Positions 9,790 to 19,475 of a stretch of 64,000 nt of DNA are shown one piece after another (the first letter of the stretch is position 1; each line of letters starts with the position of its first letter). The stretch is from Neoroseomonas marina (GTDB taxonomy: Bacteria; Pseudomonadota; Alphaproteobacteria; Acetobacterales; Acetobacteraceae). Location of the stretch: the NCBI RefSeq assembly GCF_012927745.1, contig NZ_JABBKX010000012.1, positions 1-64,000 of the forward strand. Direction: 5' to 3'. The notes below the pieces were generated by a model, which searched no databases, was not told the DNA's origin, and was given only the letters and a program-made list of their open reading frames with translations. The translations under genes and the position numbers were made by a program.

Positions 9790-10013
9790 GCGGCGCGGCC
9801 AAGGGGCGGCGGGCCGCGGCGCCGGCGCGCAAGCCGAAGAAGGCGGCGGGATTGTCGCCGGTGGCGCGGCGCTGGATCTTCATCGCCGGCTTCACCCTCG
9901 CGCTGCTGGTCGGGTTGCCGCTGGCGCATGCCATGGTCGGGGATATCGGTGCCATCCTGCTCGGCACCTTCGCCTTCGGCTTTGTCGTCGGCCGCATGAC
10001 CATCCGGCGCTGA
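9786..10013 (+). CDS. Small single-pass membrane protein, unknown function
   Basis: 75 residues: a strongly basic, Ala/Lys-rich N-terminus (about 25 residues, GRRAAAPARKPKKAAG), then hydrophobic segments at about 30-50 (WIFIAGFTLALLVGLPLAHA) and 53-68. The ATG overlaps the HD gene stop by four bases, which supports it as a real gene. No family recognised. Confidence 0.55.
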   Translation: MSGAAKGRRAAAPARKPKKAAGLSPVARRWIFIAGFTLALLVGLPLAHAMVGDIGAILLGTFAFGFVVGRMTIRR

Positions 10014-10083
10014 GGCGCCCCGCGTAACCCATCGTCGCGCGCCGGCGAATCCCAGGGCACACCCGCCCAAAGGGAGCACGCCC

Positions 10084-10542
10084 ATGTCGCGCACGGACCG
10101 CATCCTCCGCTGGCTCGCCTGGCCGGCGGCGATCTGGATCGCCTACGAATTCCTCTGGTACGAGCAGTACAAGCTCACCGGTCACCCGGGCTCGGTGAAC
10201 TACATCTTCCAGCCGCTCGCCGACTGGTTCGGCATTCCGGCCTACGAGAAGCCGTTCCGCCTCGCGGTCGCGAGCCTGGAGATCCTCGCCTCGGTCCTCG
10301 TGCTGGTGCCGCTGACGCGGGCCTGGGGCGGGCTGCTGACGATCGGGCTGATGTCCGGCGCGATCTTCTTCCACACCATCGGGCCGATCGGCATCGACCC
10401 CTACGGCGATGGCGGGCAACTGTTCAAGGAGGCGATCTTCACCTGGTGCATGGGCGCGCTCGTCGCCTATGCGCACCGGCAGGAGATCTTCGCGGTCGCG
10501 TCACGCTTCGGCCTGCCGGTGCCGGCCCCCCGCATCGGATAG
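10084..10542 (+). CDS. DoxX-like membrane protein
   Basis: 152 residues with four predicted membrane helices, the charged YEQYKLTGHPGSVNYIF segment after helix one, and GGQLFKEAIFTWCMGALVAY near the C-terminus. The layout fits the DoxX/DoxD-like superfamily of small quinone-associated membrane proteins, but the family match is by pattern only. It is preceded by a GGGAGC element seven bases before the ATG. It converges with ilvD across a perfect 13-bp hairpin. Confidence 0.6.
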   Translation: MSRTDRILRWLAWPAAIWIAYEFLWYEQYKLTGHPGSVNYIFQPLADWFGIPAYEKPFRLAVASLEILASVLVLVPLTRAWGGLLTIGLMSGAIFFHTIGPIGIDPYGDGGQLFKEAIFTWCMGALVAYAHRQEIFAVASRFGLPVPAPRIG

Positions 10543-10548
10543 GGCCTC

Positions 10549-10582
10549 CGCCCCGGCCGCGTTTCCCCCCGCGGCCGGGGCG
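10549..10582. terminator. Bidirectional hairpin between convergent genes
   Basis: A perfect 13-bp stem (10549-10561 with 10570-10582) and an 8-base loop of TTT and Cs sits exactly between the DoxX-like stop and the ilvD stop. There is no strong T tract, so it is a hairpin terminator by position rather than a canonical intrinsic one. Confidence 0.65.
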
Positions 10583-10588
10583 CCGTCG

Positions 10589-12445
10589 TCAGCGGCGGCG
10601 GACGCCCGAGACGTCACGCACCGCGCCGCGCGAGGCGCTGGTCGTCAGCGCCGCATAGGCCTTCAGCGCCGCGGTCACGTTGCGCTTGCGCGGGGCGGCC
10701 GGCTGCCAGGCATCCGCACCCTTCGCTTCCATCGCCGCACGACGCTGGGCCAGCACCTCGTCCGACACCGCGAGGTGCAGGCGCCGCGCCGGGATGTCGA
10801 TCTCGATGATGTCGCCGTCCTCGACCAGGCCGATGGTGCCGCCCTCGGCCGCTTCCGGGGAGCAATGCCCGATCGACAGGCCCGAGGACCCGCCCGAGAA
10901 GCGGCCATCCGTCACCAGCGCGCAGGCCTTACCGAGGCCCTTCGACTTCAGGTAGCTCGTCGGATACAGCATCTCCTGCATCCCCGGGCCGCCGCGCGGG
11001 CCCTCGTAGCGGACCAGCACGACTTCGCCGGCCTTCACGGTGCCGCCGAGGATGCCCTCGACCGCCGCGTCCTGGCTTTCGAAGACGCGCGCTGGGCCGG
11101 TGAACTTGAGGATCGAGGCGTCCACGCCCGCCGTCTTCACGATGCAGCCTTCCTCGGCGATGTTGCCGAACAGCACGGCGAGGCCGCCATCCTTCGAGAA
11201 GGCGTGCTCCATGTCGCGGATCACGCCCGTCGCGCGGTCGAGGTCGAGCGTCTCGAAGCGCGCGGACTGGCTGAAGGCGACGGTGGTCGGGATGCCGCCG
11301 GGGGCGGCGCGGTAGAAGGTCTGCACCGCCTCGGACGGCGCGCGCTTCACGTCCCATTCGGTGAGTGCCTCGGCGAGGCTCGGCGCATCGACGCGGGAGA
11401 CCGAGGTGTCGATCAGCCCGGCGCGGTCGAGCTCGCCCAGGATGCCCATGATGCCGCCGGCATGGTGGACGTCCTCGACATGGACGTTCTGCACCGAGGG
11501 CGCGACCTTGCAGAGCACCGGCACGCGGCGCGACAGCCGGTCGATGTCGGCCATGGTGAAGGGCACCTCGCCTTCCTGGGCGGCGGCGAGGAGGTGGAGC
11601 ACCGTGTTGGTCGACCCGCCCATGGCGATGTCGAGCGTCATCGCGTTCTCGAAGGCGGTGAAGGTCGCGATCGAGCGCGGCAGGACCGAGAAATCGTCGG
11701 TCTCGTAGTGGCGGCGCGTGATCTCCACGATGCGGCGACCGGCTTCGAGGAAGAGCTGCTCGCGGTCGGCATGGGTCGCGACGACGGTGCCGTTGCCGGG
11801 GAGCGCCAGGCCCAGCGCTTCGGTCAGGCAGTTCATCGAGTTGGCGGTGAACATGCCCGAGCAGGACCCGCAGGTCGGGCAGGCGGAGCGCTCGATGACC
11901 TGGACTTCCTCGTCCGTCACGGTGCTGTCGGCGGCGACGATCATGGCGTCGATCAGGTCGACCGAGCGCTTCACGCCGCGATGAACGACCTTGCCGGCTT
12001 CCATCGGCCCGCCCGAGACGAAGATGGTCGGGATGTTGAGCCGCATCGCGGCCATCAGCATCCCCGGGGTGATCTTGTCGCAGTTGGAGATGCAGACCAG
12101 CGCATCGGCGCAATGCGCATTGACCATGTATTCGACGGCGTCGGCGATGAGCTCGCGCGACGGCAGGCTGTAGAGCATGCCGTCATGGCCCATGGCGATG
12201 CCGTCATCGACCGCGATGGTGTTGAATTCCTTGGCGACGCCGCCGGCCTTCTCGATCTCCCGCGCGACCAGCTGGCCGAGGTCCTTGAGGTGGACATGGC
12301 CGGGGACGAACTGGGTGAAGGAGTTGGCGATGGCGATGATCGGCTTGCCGAAGTCGCCGTCCTTCATCCCCGTCGCGCGCCAGAGGCCCCGCGCGCCGGC
12401 CATGTTGCGGCCATGGGTGGTGGTGCGGGAACGGTACTGCGGCAT
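10589..12445 (-). CDS. ilvD: Dihydroxy-acid dehydratase
   Basis: Dehydrates 2,3-dihydroxy-isovalerate and -methylvalerate in valine, isoleucine and leucine synthesis; iron-sulfur enzyme. The 618 residues carry [10 protein letters not shown] (C122), [18 protein letters not shown] (C192, C195), and the C-terminal [17 protein letters not shown]. The ATG at 12445 is chosen over an open extension upstream because it matches family N-termini ([19 protein letters not shown]) and has GAGG about ten bases before it. It is not adjacent to ilvBNC, which lies 9 kb away. Confidence 0.96.
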   Translation of the reverse strand: MPQYRSRTTTHGRNMAGARGLWRATGMKDGDFGKPIIAIANSFTQFVPGHVHLKDLGQLVAREIEKAGGVAKEFNTIAVDDGIAMGHDGMLYSLPSRELIADAVEYMVNAHCADALVCISNCDKITPGMLMAAMRLNIPTIFVSGGPMEAGKVVHRGVKRSVDLIDAMIVAADSTVTDEEVQVIERSACPTCGSCSGMFTANSMNCLTEALGLALPGNGTVVATHADREQLFLEAGRRIVEITRRHYETDDFSVLPRSIATFTAFENAMTLDIAMGGSTNTVLHLLAAAQEGEVPFTMADIDRLSRRVPVLCKVAPSVQNVHVEDVHHAGGIMGILGELDRAGLIDTSVSRVDAPSLAEALTEWDVKRAPSEAVQTFYRAAPGGIPTTVAFSQSARFETLDLDRATGVIRDMEHAFSKDGGLAVLFGNIAEEGCIVKTAGVDASILKFTGPARVFESQDAAVEGILGGTVKAGEVVLVRYEGPRGGPGMQEMLYPTSYLKSKGLGKACALVTDGRFSGGSSGLSIGHCSPEAAEGGTIGLVEDGDIIEIDIPARRLHLAVSDEVLAQRRAAMEAKGADAWQPAAPRKRNVTAALKAYAALTTSASRGAVRDVSGVRRR

Positions 12446-12520
12446 GCGGGGTTTCCTCGGTGGCGAACTCTGTCGGGGCGGGGGTTTAGCGCGGTTGGGG
12501 GGCCGCGCCAAAACGGTGGG

Positions 12521-13627
12521 TCAGTCGAGGACGATGGCCGGGCCGGCCTCGGCCTTGGCGCGCGCCTTCTCCCAGACGCGGGCGGCGATGCGGCGGTAGG
12601 TCGCGGCCTCCTCGGTCTCGGGCTTGGCCGTGACGATCGGCGTACCGGCATCGGCCAGTTCGCGGATTTCGAGCTTGAGCGGCAATTCGCCCAGGAACTC
12701 GACGCCGAGCCGCTCGGCCTCCCGCTTCGCCCCACCATGGCCGAACAGGTCGGTGCGGTGGTTGCAGTTCGGGCAGCAGAAATAGGACATGTTCTCGATC
12801 AGCCCGAGGACCGGAACGTTCACCTTCTCGAACATCCGCACGCCGCGGCGGGCATCGAGCAGGGCGACGTCCTGCGGCGTCGAGACGATCACCGCACCCG
12901 CGAGCGGCACGCGCTGGGACATGGTGAGCTGCGCGTCGCCCGTGCCCGGCGGCATGTCGACGATCATGATGTCGAGGGCGCCCCAGTCGACCTGGCCCAT
13001 CATCTGCTCGAGCGCGCCCATCACCATCGGGCCGCGCCAGATCATCGGGGTCTCTTCCTCGACGAGGAAACCGATCGACATGGCCTTGAGGCCCCAGCGC
13101 GACAGCGGGGTGATGCGCTGGCCGGTCGCGCGCGGCTTCTCCCGCGTGCCGAGCATCTGCGGCAGCGACGGGCCGTAGATGTCGGCGTCGAGCAGCCCGA
13201 CCTTCAGCCCCTGCGCGGCGAGCGCGACGGCCAGGTTCACCGCCGTGGTGGACTTGCCGACGCCGCCCTTGCCGGAGGCGACCGCGACGATGGCCCCGAC
13301 CTCCGGCAGCAGCATCGGGCCCTGGCCCGACGGCGCGCGGGCGGCCTGGCGGGGGGTGGCAGGCTGCGGCGCGGCGTCGCGATGCGCCGTCAGCACGACG
13401 GTCGCGTTCAGCACGCCGGGCACCGCGGCCGCGGCCTTCTGCGCGGCGACGCGAAGGGGTTCGAGCTGGGCGGCGCGTTCGCGCGGAACCTGCAACGAAA
13501 ACTGCACCATGCCGTCGCGGGCCGCCAGGCCCTGCACCATGCCCGCAGCCACCACGTCCTGGCCCGTCGCCGGGTCCTTCACGGCGCGGAGGGCGGACAT
13601 CACCGCTTCCGCCAAAGTCTGAGCCAT
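12521..13627 (-). CDS. mrp: Mrp/NBP35 family iron-sulfur carrier ATPase
   Basis: A 368-residue P-loop protein (ApbC/Mrp family) thought to carry and deliver Fe-S clusters. The N-terminal MIP18-like domain covers about residues 1-80, the deviant Walker A is SGKGGVGKST at 118-127, the switch DMPPGTGD at about 224-231, and the cluster-binding CPNC at 285-288. Start ATG at 13627. It is divergent from hflK across 182 bases that should hold both promoters, and lies 75 bases upstream of ilvD, an Fe-S enzyme. Confidence 0.93.
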   Translation of the reverse strand: MAQTLAEAVMSALRAVKDPATGQDVVAAGMVQGLAARDGMVQFSLQVPRERAAQLEPLRVAAQKAAAAVPGVLNATVVLTAHRDAAPQPATPRQAARAPSGQGPMLLPEVGAIVAVASGKGGVGKSTTAVNLAVALAAQGLKVGLLDADIYGPSLPQMLGTREKPRATGQRITPLSRWGLKAMSIGFLVEEETPMIWRGPMVMGALEQMMGQVDWGALDIMIVDMPPGTGDAQLTMSQRVPLAGAVIVSTPQDVALLDARRGVRMFEKVNVPVLGLIENMSYFCCPNCNHRTDLFGHGGAKREAERLGVEFLGELPLKLEIRELADAGTPIVTAKPETEEAATYRRIAARVWEKARAKAEAGPAIVLD

Positions 13628-13809
13628 TGCTTGAAAAGCCCTCGTTCCTGGACAATATCGGCGCGGCGGGCGAGGGTGCCTCACATCTTCAGGCGGCTCC
13701 CCGGCACCCGGCCGGCGTCCATATGGTCGGGCGCCGGTTCGCTTGCACCCCTCATGGCAGGCGGCGGGTGAGACGTCACCACTGCTTCTGCTGGGAGGCC
13801 CTTTCTCGA

Positions 13810-15027
13810 ATGCCCTGGAACAACAGCGGCGGCCAAAGTCCCTGGGGGAATCCGCGGCCCGGCGGGCCGTGGGGCTCGCCGCCCCCGCCCGGTGGCGGCG
13901 GAGGCCCCCCTGGCGGCGGCCGCGGCCCCGACCTCGACGACATGATCCGCCAGGCGCAGGACGCGGTTCGCCGCTATCTGCCGCGCGGTGGCGGCAAGGG
14001 CATTGCGCTGCTGGGCGTGCTGGTGGTGGCCGTCTGGGCGGCCTCGGGCTTCTATCGCGTGCAGCCGGACGAACAGGGCGTGGTCATGCGCTTCGGCGCC
14101 TTCGACCGCACGGCCCCACCCGGCCTGAACTACCATATCCCCTGGCCGGTCGAGACCGTGACGACGCCGCGCGTGACGCGCATCAACCGCGTCGACATCG
14201 GCTTCATCGGCGCCTCCGATGCCCCGGTGATGGGCGGGCGGGTGCAGCCGGCGCGCGATGTGCTCGCGGAATCGCTCATGCTGACGGGCGACGAGAACAT
14301 CATCGACATCGACGTGGCGGTGTTCTGGCGTATTCGTGATGCCGGCGAGTTCCTGTTCAACACGCGCAACCCGGAAAGCACGGTGAAGTCCGCGGCGGAA
14401 TCGGTGATGCGCGAGGTGATCGGCCGCACCCCGATCCAGCCCGCGCTGACCGAAGCGCGCGCCCAGATCGAACAGGAAGTGCGTCGCGGCACCCAGGCGA
14501 TCATGGATCAGTACCGCGCGGGCATCGAGATCGTGCAGGTACAGCTGCAGAAGGTCGATCCGCCGGCGCAGGTGATCGACGCCTTCCGCGACGTGCAGCG
14601 CGCCAATGCCGACCGCGAACGCGCCCGCAACGAGGCGGAATCCTTCCGCAACGACATCATCCCCCGCGCGCGCGGCGAGGCGGAACGCCTCGTTCAGGAA
14701 GCCCAGGGCGTGCGCGAAAGCCAGATCGCCCGCGCCCGAGGCGAGGCGGCGCGCTTCAACAGCGTCTATTCGGCCTATCAGGCGGCGCCGGACGTGACGA
14801 CGCGCCGGCTCTACCTCGAAACGATGGAGGACATCCTGCGGCGCAACCCGATGATCATCGTGGATGATCGCCTGCAGGGCGTCGTGCCGTTCCTGCCGCT
14901 CGGCGAAGGCGCGGCCGCGCCGCGGCCCGGCCAGGCGTCGATGCCGACCACCAGGCCGCAGCCGCTGCCGTCCGGGCCGCAGGGCCAGGGCACCGTGCCG
15001 AGCCGCAGCCCGGGGGCCACGCGATGA
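13810..15027 (+). CDS. hflK: FtsH protease modulator HflK
   Basis: 405-residue SPFH/prohibitin-domain membrane protein that forms with HflC a periplasmic cage around FtsH. The first 45 residues are Pro/Gly-rich, followed by a membrane helix at about residues 59-77 (GIALLGVLVVAVWAASGFY), the SPFH domain from VQPDEQGVVMRFGAF, a helical charged region (ARNEAESFRNDIIPRARGE) and a low-complexity Pro/Gln C-terminus. The upstream frame is open but non-homologous, so ATG 13810 is used. It overlaps hflC by four bases (ATGA). Confidence 0.95.
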   Translation: MPWNNSGGQSPWGNPRPGGPWGSPPPPGGGGGPPGGGRGPDLDDMIRQAQDAVRRYLPRGGGKGIALLGVLVVAVWAASGFYRVQPDEQGVVMRFGAFDRTAPPGLNYHIPWPVETVTTPRVTRINRVDIGFIGASDAPVMGGRVQPARDVLAESLMLTGDENIIDIDVAVFWRIRDAGEFLFNTRNPESTVKSAAESVMREVIGRTPIQPALTEARAQIEQEVRRGTQAIMDQYRAGIEIVQVQLQKVDPPAQVIDAFRDVQRANADRERARNEAESFRNDIIPRARGEAERLVQEAQGVRESQIARARGEAARFNSVYSAYQAAPDVTTRRLYLETMEDILRRNPMIIVDDRLQGVVPFLPLGEGAAAPRPGQASMPTTRPQPLPSGPQGQGTVPSRSPGATR

Positions 15028-15944
15028 ACCGCACCTTCATCCTGCTCGGGGTGCTGGCCGTGATCGTGGTCACGGCGGCGTCCTCGCTGTTCACCGTCCA
15101 TCAGACCCAGCAGGTGCTGATCACGCAGTTCGGCCAGCCGATCCGCGTCATCCGCGAGCCCGGCCTGCACTACAAGCTGCCCTTCATCCAGTCGGTCATC
15201 ACCTTCGACCGCCGGCTGCTCGACTTCGACGCGCCGGGTGAGGAAGTGATCCTGGGCGACCAGCGCCGGCTGATCGTGGACAGCTTCACCCGCTACCGGA
15301 TCATCGATCCGCTGGTGTTCTACCAGACGGTCGGCGCGACGGAGCAGGGCATCCGCGCCCGGTTGAACTCGATCGTCTCCTCCTCGCTGCGCCGCGTGCT
15401 CGGCAACGAGCCGCTGCTGTCGGTGCTGTCGAACGACCGTCCGCGAATCATGACGGAGATCCGCCAGCAGGTGAACACCGAGGCGCGGCAGTTCGGCATC
15501 GAGGTGGTGGACGTCCGCATCCGTCGCGCCGACCTGCCGGAGGAGAACACCCAGGCCATCCTGTCGCGGATGCAGTCCGAACGTGAGCGCGTTGCGCGGG
15601 AAGCCCGCGCGGAAGGTGCCGAGGTCGCCCAGCGCGTCCGCGCCGGCGCCGAGCGCGAGCGGACGGTGCTGCTCGCCGAGGCGCAGGCCCAGGCCGACAT
15701 CCTGCGCGGCCAGGGCGAGCAGGAGGCGATCCGCATCGTGGCGGAGGCCTTCAACAAGGACCTGGACTTCTTCCAGTTCTGGCGATCGATGCAGGCCTAC
15801 CGGGATGCCTTCCAGGAAGGCAGCACGCGCATGGTCATGACCCCGGATTCGGAGTTCTTCCGCTACTTCCGGGACAGCAACGGCCGCGGCGCAGCGGTTC
15901 CGACGCCCGCACCCGCCGCGCCGACCCCTGCGCCCGCGCAGTGA
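15024..15944 (+). CDS. hflC: FtsH protease modulator HflC
   Basis: 306-residue partner of HflK: an N-terminal membrane anchor (TFILLGVLAVIVVTAASSLF), then an SPFH domain (VHQTQQVLITQFGQPIRVI) and the coiled-coil region with EQEAIRIVAEAFNKDLDFFQFWRS, characteristic of HflC. The tail is Ala/Pro-rich. It overlaps hflK at its start and the DUF2065 gene at its end (GTGA), so the four genes are one transcript. Confidence 0.95.
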   Translation: MNRTFILLGVLAVIVVTAASSLFTVHQTQQVLITQFGQPIRVIREPGLHYKLPFIQSVITFDRRLLDFDAPGEEVILGDQRRLIVDSFTRYRIIDPLVFYQTVGATEQGIRARLNSIVSSSLRRVLGNEPLLSVLSNDRPRIMTEIRQQVNTEARQFGIEVVDVRIRRADLPEENTQAILSRMQSERERVAREARAEGAEVAQRVRAGAERERTVLLAEAQAQADILRGQGEQEAIRIVAEAFNKDLDFFQFWRSMQAYRDAFQEGSTRMVMTPDSEFFRYFRDSNGRGAAVPTPAPAAPTPAPAQ

Positions 15945-16132
15945 CGCTGGTCAATCTCCTCCAGGGCGTGGCCGTGGTCCTCGCCCTGGAGGGCCTTCTT
16001 TACGCCGTCGCCCCCGGCGCCATGCGCCGGGCGCTGCGGAGCCTGGCCGAGGCGCCGGAGCAGCGCCTGCGCATCGGCGGGCTGGTCGCGGCCATGCTCG
16101 GCGTCGGCCTCGCCTGGCTGCTGAAGGGCTGA
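15941..16132 (+). CDS. DUF2065 (YjeT) small membrane protein
   Basis: 63 residues, two membrane helices separated by AMRRALRSLAEAPEQRLRIG, matching the YjeT/DUF2065 family that accompanies hflKC in many proteobacteria. It starts with GTG at 15941 inside the hflC stop (GTGA overlap). Function unknown; probably an accessory of the HflKC complex by location only. Confidence 0.8.
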   Translation: MTLVNLLQGVAVVLALEGLLYAVAPGAMRRALRSLAEAPEQRLRIGGLVAAMLGVGLAWLLKG

Positions 16133-16226
16133 TGGTGCCCTCTGAAACGTTTCGATGCATGATGACCGCTTCCCCCGGCAGGGGATGGGCGGCACACGAC
16201 TTGCTCACCCCGACCGGAGTCTTCGC

Positions 16227-17735
16227 ATGAGGTTGCCCAGCATGCGCTTCGCCGTCTTTGCCCTCGCCGCCGCCATGGCCGCCGCGCCCCTGGCGCCGAC
16301 CGCCCAGGCGCAGCGCGCGCCGGAAACCTTCGCGCCACTGGCGCGACAACTCCTGCCCGCGGTGGTGAACATCTCCTCCACCCAGGCGGTGCAGGCGCGC
16401 CCCGGCCGGCCGGACGCGCCGGACGTGCCCCAGGCCCCGCCGGGCAGCCCGTTCGAGGAATTCTTCCGCGACTTCTTCAACCGCAACCGCCCCGAGGGCG
16501 GGCCGCAGCAGCCGCAGCGCCCCCAGCGGCGCGGCCAGTCGCTCGGGTCGGGCTTCGTCATCGATGCCCAGGCCGGCATCGTCGTGACGAACAACCACGT
16601 CATCGACGGCGCGGACGAGATCAACGTCATCCTCGCCGACAACACCTCGATCCGCGCGGAGCTGCTCGGGACCGACCCGCGCACCGACATCGCGGTGCTG
16701 CGCATCCGCACCGACAAGCCGCTGACCGCGGTGACCTTCGGCAACTCGGATGAGGCGCAGGTCGGCGATTGGGTGCTCGCGATCGGCAACCCCTTCGGCC
16801 TTGGCGGGTCGGTGACCGCGGGCATCGTCTCGGCGCGCGGACGCGACATCCGCCAGGGGCTGTATGACGACTTCATCCAGACCGATGCCGCGATCAACCG
16901 CGGCAATTCGGGCGGCCCGCTGTTCAACATGGCCGGCCAGGTGATCGGCATCAACACGGCGATCTACTCGCCGTCCGGCGGGTCGATCGGCATCGGCTTC
17001 TCGATCCCGTCGAACCTTGCCCAGCGCATCGTCGCGCAGCTGCGCGACGGGGGGCGCGTGCGGCGCGGCTGGCTCGGCGTGAACATCCAGCAGGTGACGG
17101 ACGAGATCGCCGAGGCGCTGCGCCTGCCCGGCGGGGCGCGCGGCGCGCTCGTGGCGCGCGCCCAGGATGACGGGCCTGCCGCCAAGGCGGGCATCCGGTC
17201 CGGCGACGTGATCCTGCGCTTCAACGGGGCCGATGTCCGGGAGATGCGCAACCTGCCGCGCATCGTCGCCGACAACACGGTCGGCACGCAGGTGCCGGTG
17301 GTCATCTGGCGCGACGGCAAGGAGGAGACGGTCACCGTCACGCTGGGCGAACTGCCGACCGAGCAGGCCCAGGCGGCCGGCGGCCAGCCCGCGCAGCCGG
17401 AGCCCGCACGGCCGGTCGAGCTCACGGGGCTCGGCCTGCTGGTCGCGCCGATCACCGACGAGCTGCGCCAGCGCTTCAGCCTGCGCGCCGAGCAGCGCGG
17501 CGTCGTGATCGTCGAGGTCGCGCCGAACAGCCCGGCGGCGGAGCGCGAGCTGCGCCCCGGCGACGTCATCGTCGAAGTGCAGCAGGAACGCGTGAGCACG
17601 CCGGCCGAGGTGCAGGAACGTATCGCCCGGCTGCGCCAGCAGAACCGTGGCGTCGCGCTGTTCGCCGTCGAAGGCCAGGGTGGACAGCGCTTCGTCCCGC
17701 TCCGCCTGCGCGGCGAGCGCGGCGCACCCGGCTGA
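16227..17735 (+). CDS. degP: Periplasmic serine protease, DegP/HtrA (Do) family
   Basis: 502 residues with a signal peptide ending in AQA near residue 28. The trypsin-like domain has the triad H124 (TNNHVIDG), D154 (RTDIAV) and S228 (RGNSGGPLF). PDZ1 follows (RRGWLGVNIQQV onward, about 275-370) and a PDZ2 (VIVEVAPNSPAAERELRPGDVI, about 420-500). It acts in the periplasm on misfolded envelope proteins. ATG 16227 has GGAG seven bases before it. Downstream of hflKC-DUF2065 it completes a membrane/periplasm quality-control operon. DegP, DegQ and MucD cannot be told apart here. Confidence 0.93.
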   Translation: MRLPSMRFAVFALAAAMAAAPLAPTAQAQRAPETFAPLARQLLPAVVNISSTQAVQARPGRPDAPDVPQAPPGSPFEEFFRDFFNRNRPEGGPQQPQRPQRRGQSLGSGFVIDAQAGIVVTNNHVIDGADEINVILADNTSIRAELLGTDPRTDIAVLRIRTDKPLTAVTFGNSDEAQVGDWVLAIGNPFGLGGSVTAGIVSARGRDIRQGLYDDFIQTDAAINRGNSGGPLFNMAGQVIGINTAIYSPSGGSIGIGFSIPSNLAQRIVAQLRDGGRVRRGWLGVNIQQVTDEIAEALRLPGGARGALVARAQDDGPAAKAGIRSGDVILRFNGADVREMRNLPRIVADNTVGTQVPVVIWRDGKEETVTVTLGELPTEQAQAAGGQPAQPEPARPVELTGLGLLVAPITDELRQRFSLRAEQRGVVIVEVAPNSPAAERELRPGDVIVEVQQERVSTPAEVQERIARLRQQNRGVALFAVEGQGGQRFVPLRLRGERGAPG

Positions 17736-19441
17736 TGGTTCCGGACGGGGGCGGGCGCACCGCCCCCGTTCCGCCGCCGCCCGAACGGGACGGTGGCAGT
17801 CGTTTGGCGGAGTGGGTCGGGACCCTTGCCGCCGCCGCGTTGGGCTGCGTCATCGTGGCCGAAGCGTTCGGCACCAACATTCTCCCGCCGTCGCATACCG
17901 GATGGATGCTCTCGGGCCGGATCGGGCCCGATCCTGTGCAATACTGGCTCGGCTGGACGGCCTTTGCCCGGGACCACTGGCGTTGGCCGCCCGGCGCCAA
18001 TCCGGGCTGGGGCCTGGAGCTCGCGTCCTCCGTATTCTACGCCGACGCCATCCCGATCCTTGCCTTCCTGTTCAAGCTCCTCCGGCCGGTGGTCGAGATG
18101 CCGCAGTATTGGGGGCTGTGGATCTACGCCTGCGGGGCGCTGCAGGCGGTCCTGGCCTGGAAGCTGATGGGGCTGGCGACCTCGTCCCCGCTCGCGCGCC
18201 TGTCCGTGGCGGGGCTGTTGGTGCTGCAGCCGGCCTTGCTCGGGCGGCTCGGGGGGCATTTCGCCCTGGGCGGACAGTTCCTCCTGCTGGCAGGCCTGTG
18301 GCTCTGCGTCACGCCGGGCGGCGGATGGCGCCGCATGGCGGCCTGGGCGGGGCTCGTCGGGGCGACCTGCCTCGTGCAGGCCTATCTGGTTCCGATGGTG
18401 CTGGCATTGTGGGCGGCCGATTGGCTGGCCCGCGCGACCGATCCCCTGCGCCGCACCGGTCTGGCGGTGCTGGAGGCCGGAGCCGTCCCTGCCGCCGGCG
18501 TGCTGGCGCTGTGGGCGGCCGGCTTCTTCCTGCTCGATGCCGGCTTCGGCGGGACCTGGGGTGGCTACGGGCAGATGCAGCTCGACCTTCTCGCGCCGCT
18601 GGACGGCGGCGATTGGAGCCTGTTCCTCCCCGATACCGTGACCGCCGACCACCTCGATGCCGGGAGCTCCTATCTCGGCCTCGGGGCCATTCTGGTGATC
18701 GGTGCCGGCCTGCTCGCCTGGCTGCTCGGTCCGCGCGGCCGCTTGCGGCGACGTTGGCCCCTGGTGGCGGCGCTGCTGGGCTTGCTGGTCTTGGCTGTAT
18801 CGCATCGGGTGATGGTCGGCGGGCAGCACGTCGCGACGCTGCCGCTGCCTGCCTGGATCGTGGGCCATGCCGACGCCCTGCGCGCGTCCGAGCGTTTCGT
18901 CTGGCCGCTGTTCTATGCGGCGATCCTCGGCGCGGCCGCCGCGCTGGTGCGTCGGATCGGCGGGAGGGCCGCGGGTGTGGCGCTATGCGCGGCCGTCCTG
19001 GTGCAGGCGGCGGATCTGAGGCCGGGCTTCGCGCGGCTCCAGCACTTCTTCATCCCCCAGCCGGCGCAGCTTCCGCTGCGGCTCGCCGACCCCTTCTGGC
19101 AGCAGGCGGCCCGGCACTATGCCCGGGTGCGCGTCGTGCCGACCGGGATGCAAGCGCCGAACTGGGAGGAAGTGGCCGTCTACGCCATGACGCTGAGGCT
19201 CCAGACCGATGCCGTCTATCTTGCCAGGCTAGATCCGGAGGCGGTCGATGCGGTGAACGCCGCGGTCGGGCAACGCCTCGAGAGCGGCGACCATGAACCC
19301 CGCACCTTCTATGTCCTCGGCGACGAGACCGCGCTGGCGCGGGCCCGGGCGGGCATGGATCCGGCGCGCGACCTGCTCGACCGCTTCGACGGGCGCTGGG
19401 TGCTCGCGCCGGGATGGCGGGAGCAGGTCGGAGGCGGATGA
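17735..19441 (+). CDS. DUF6311 polytopic membrane protein
   Basis: 568 residues with about ten hydrophobic helices, a conserved N-terminal loop (PPSHTGWMLSGRIGPDPVQYW, residues about 52-72, and LGW), and a soluble C-terminal domain after LQHFFIPQPAQLP. The architecture fits the DUF6311 group of GT-C-like membrane proteins, which may handle polyprenyl-linked sugars; that role is inference. Its ATG shares a base with the degP stop (TGATG), so it is cotranslated with a protease operon to which it has no known link. Confidence 0.7.
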   Translation: MVPDGGGRTAPVPPPPERDGGSRLAEWVGTLAAAALGCVIVAEAFGTNILPPSHTGWMLSGRIGPDPVQYWLGWTAFARDHWRWPPGANPGWGLELASSVFYADAIPILAFLFKLLRPVVEMPQYWGLWIYACGALQAVLAWKLMGLATSSPLARLSVAGLLVLQPALLGRLGGHFALGGQFLLLAGLWLCVTPGGGWRRMAAWAGLVGATCLVQAYLVPMVLALWAADWLARATDPLRRTGLAVLEAGAVPAAGVLALWAAGFFLLDAGFGGTWGGYGQMQLDLLAPLDGGDWSLFLPDTVTADHLDAGSSYLGLGAILVIGAGLLAWLLGPRGRLRRRWPLVAALLGLLVLAVSHRVMVGGQHVATLPLPAWIVGHADALRASERFVWPLFYAAILGAAAALVRRIGGRAAGVALCAAVLVQAADLRPGFARLQHFFIPQPAQLPLRLADPFWQQAARHYARVRVVPTGMQAPNWEEVAVYAMTLRLQTDAVYLARLDPEAVDAVNAAVGQRLESGDHEPRTFYVLGDETALARARAGMDPARDLLDRFDGRWVLAPGWREQVGGG

Positions 19442-19447
19442 TCCTGT

Positions 19448-19475
19448 AGGGCCGAGGGCGGTCGCCGTCGGCCCT
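19448..19475. terminator. Hairpin between convergent DUF6311 and serB
   Basis: Inverted repeat AGGGCCGA (19448-19455) and TCGGCCCT (19468-19475) with a GGCG/CGCC inner helix. It fills the 33-base gap between the two stops and ends in the serB stop codon. No T tract on either strand. Confidence 0.5.

Noticed and set aside
10409..13771. A 1120-codon open frame on the plus strand
   Set aside because: It runs antisense through ilvD and mrp, has no family motif and shows an Arg/Ala/His-rich composition typical of a high-GC shadow frame.
13627..13809. N-terminal extension of HflK
   Set aside because: The 61 extra residues match no HflK and the region must hold the divergent mrp promoter; ATG 13810 fits the family start.
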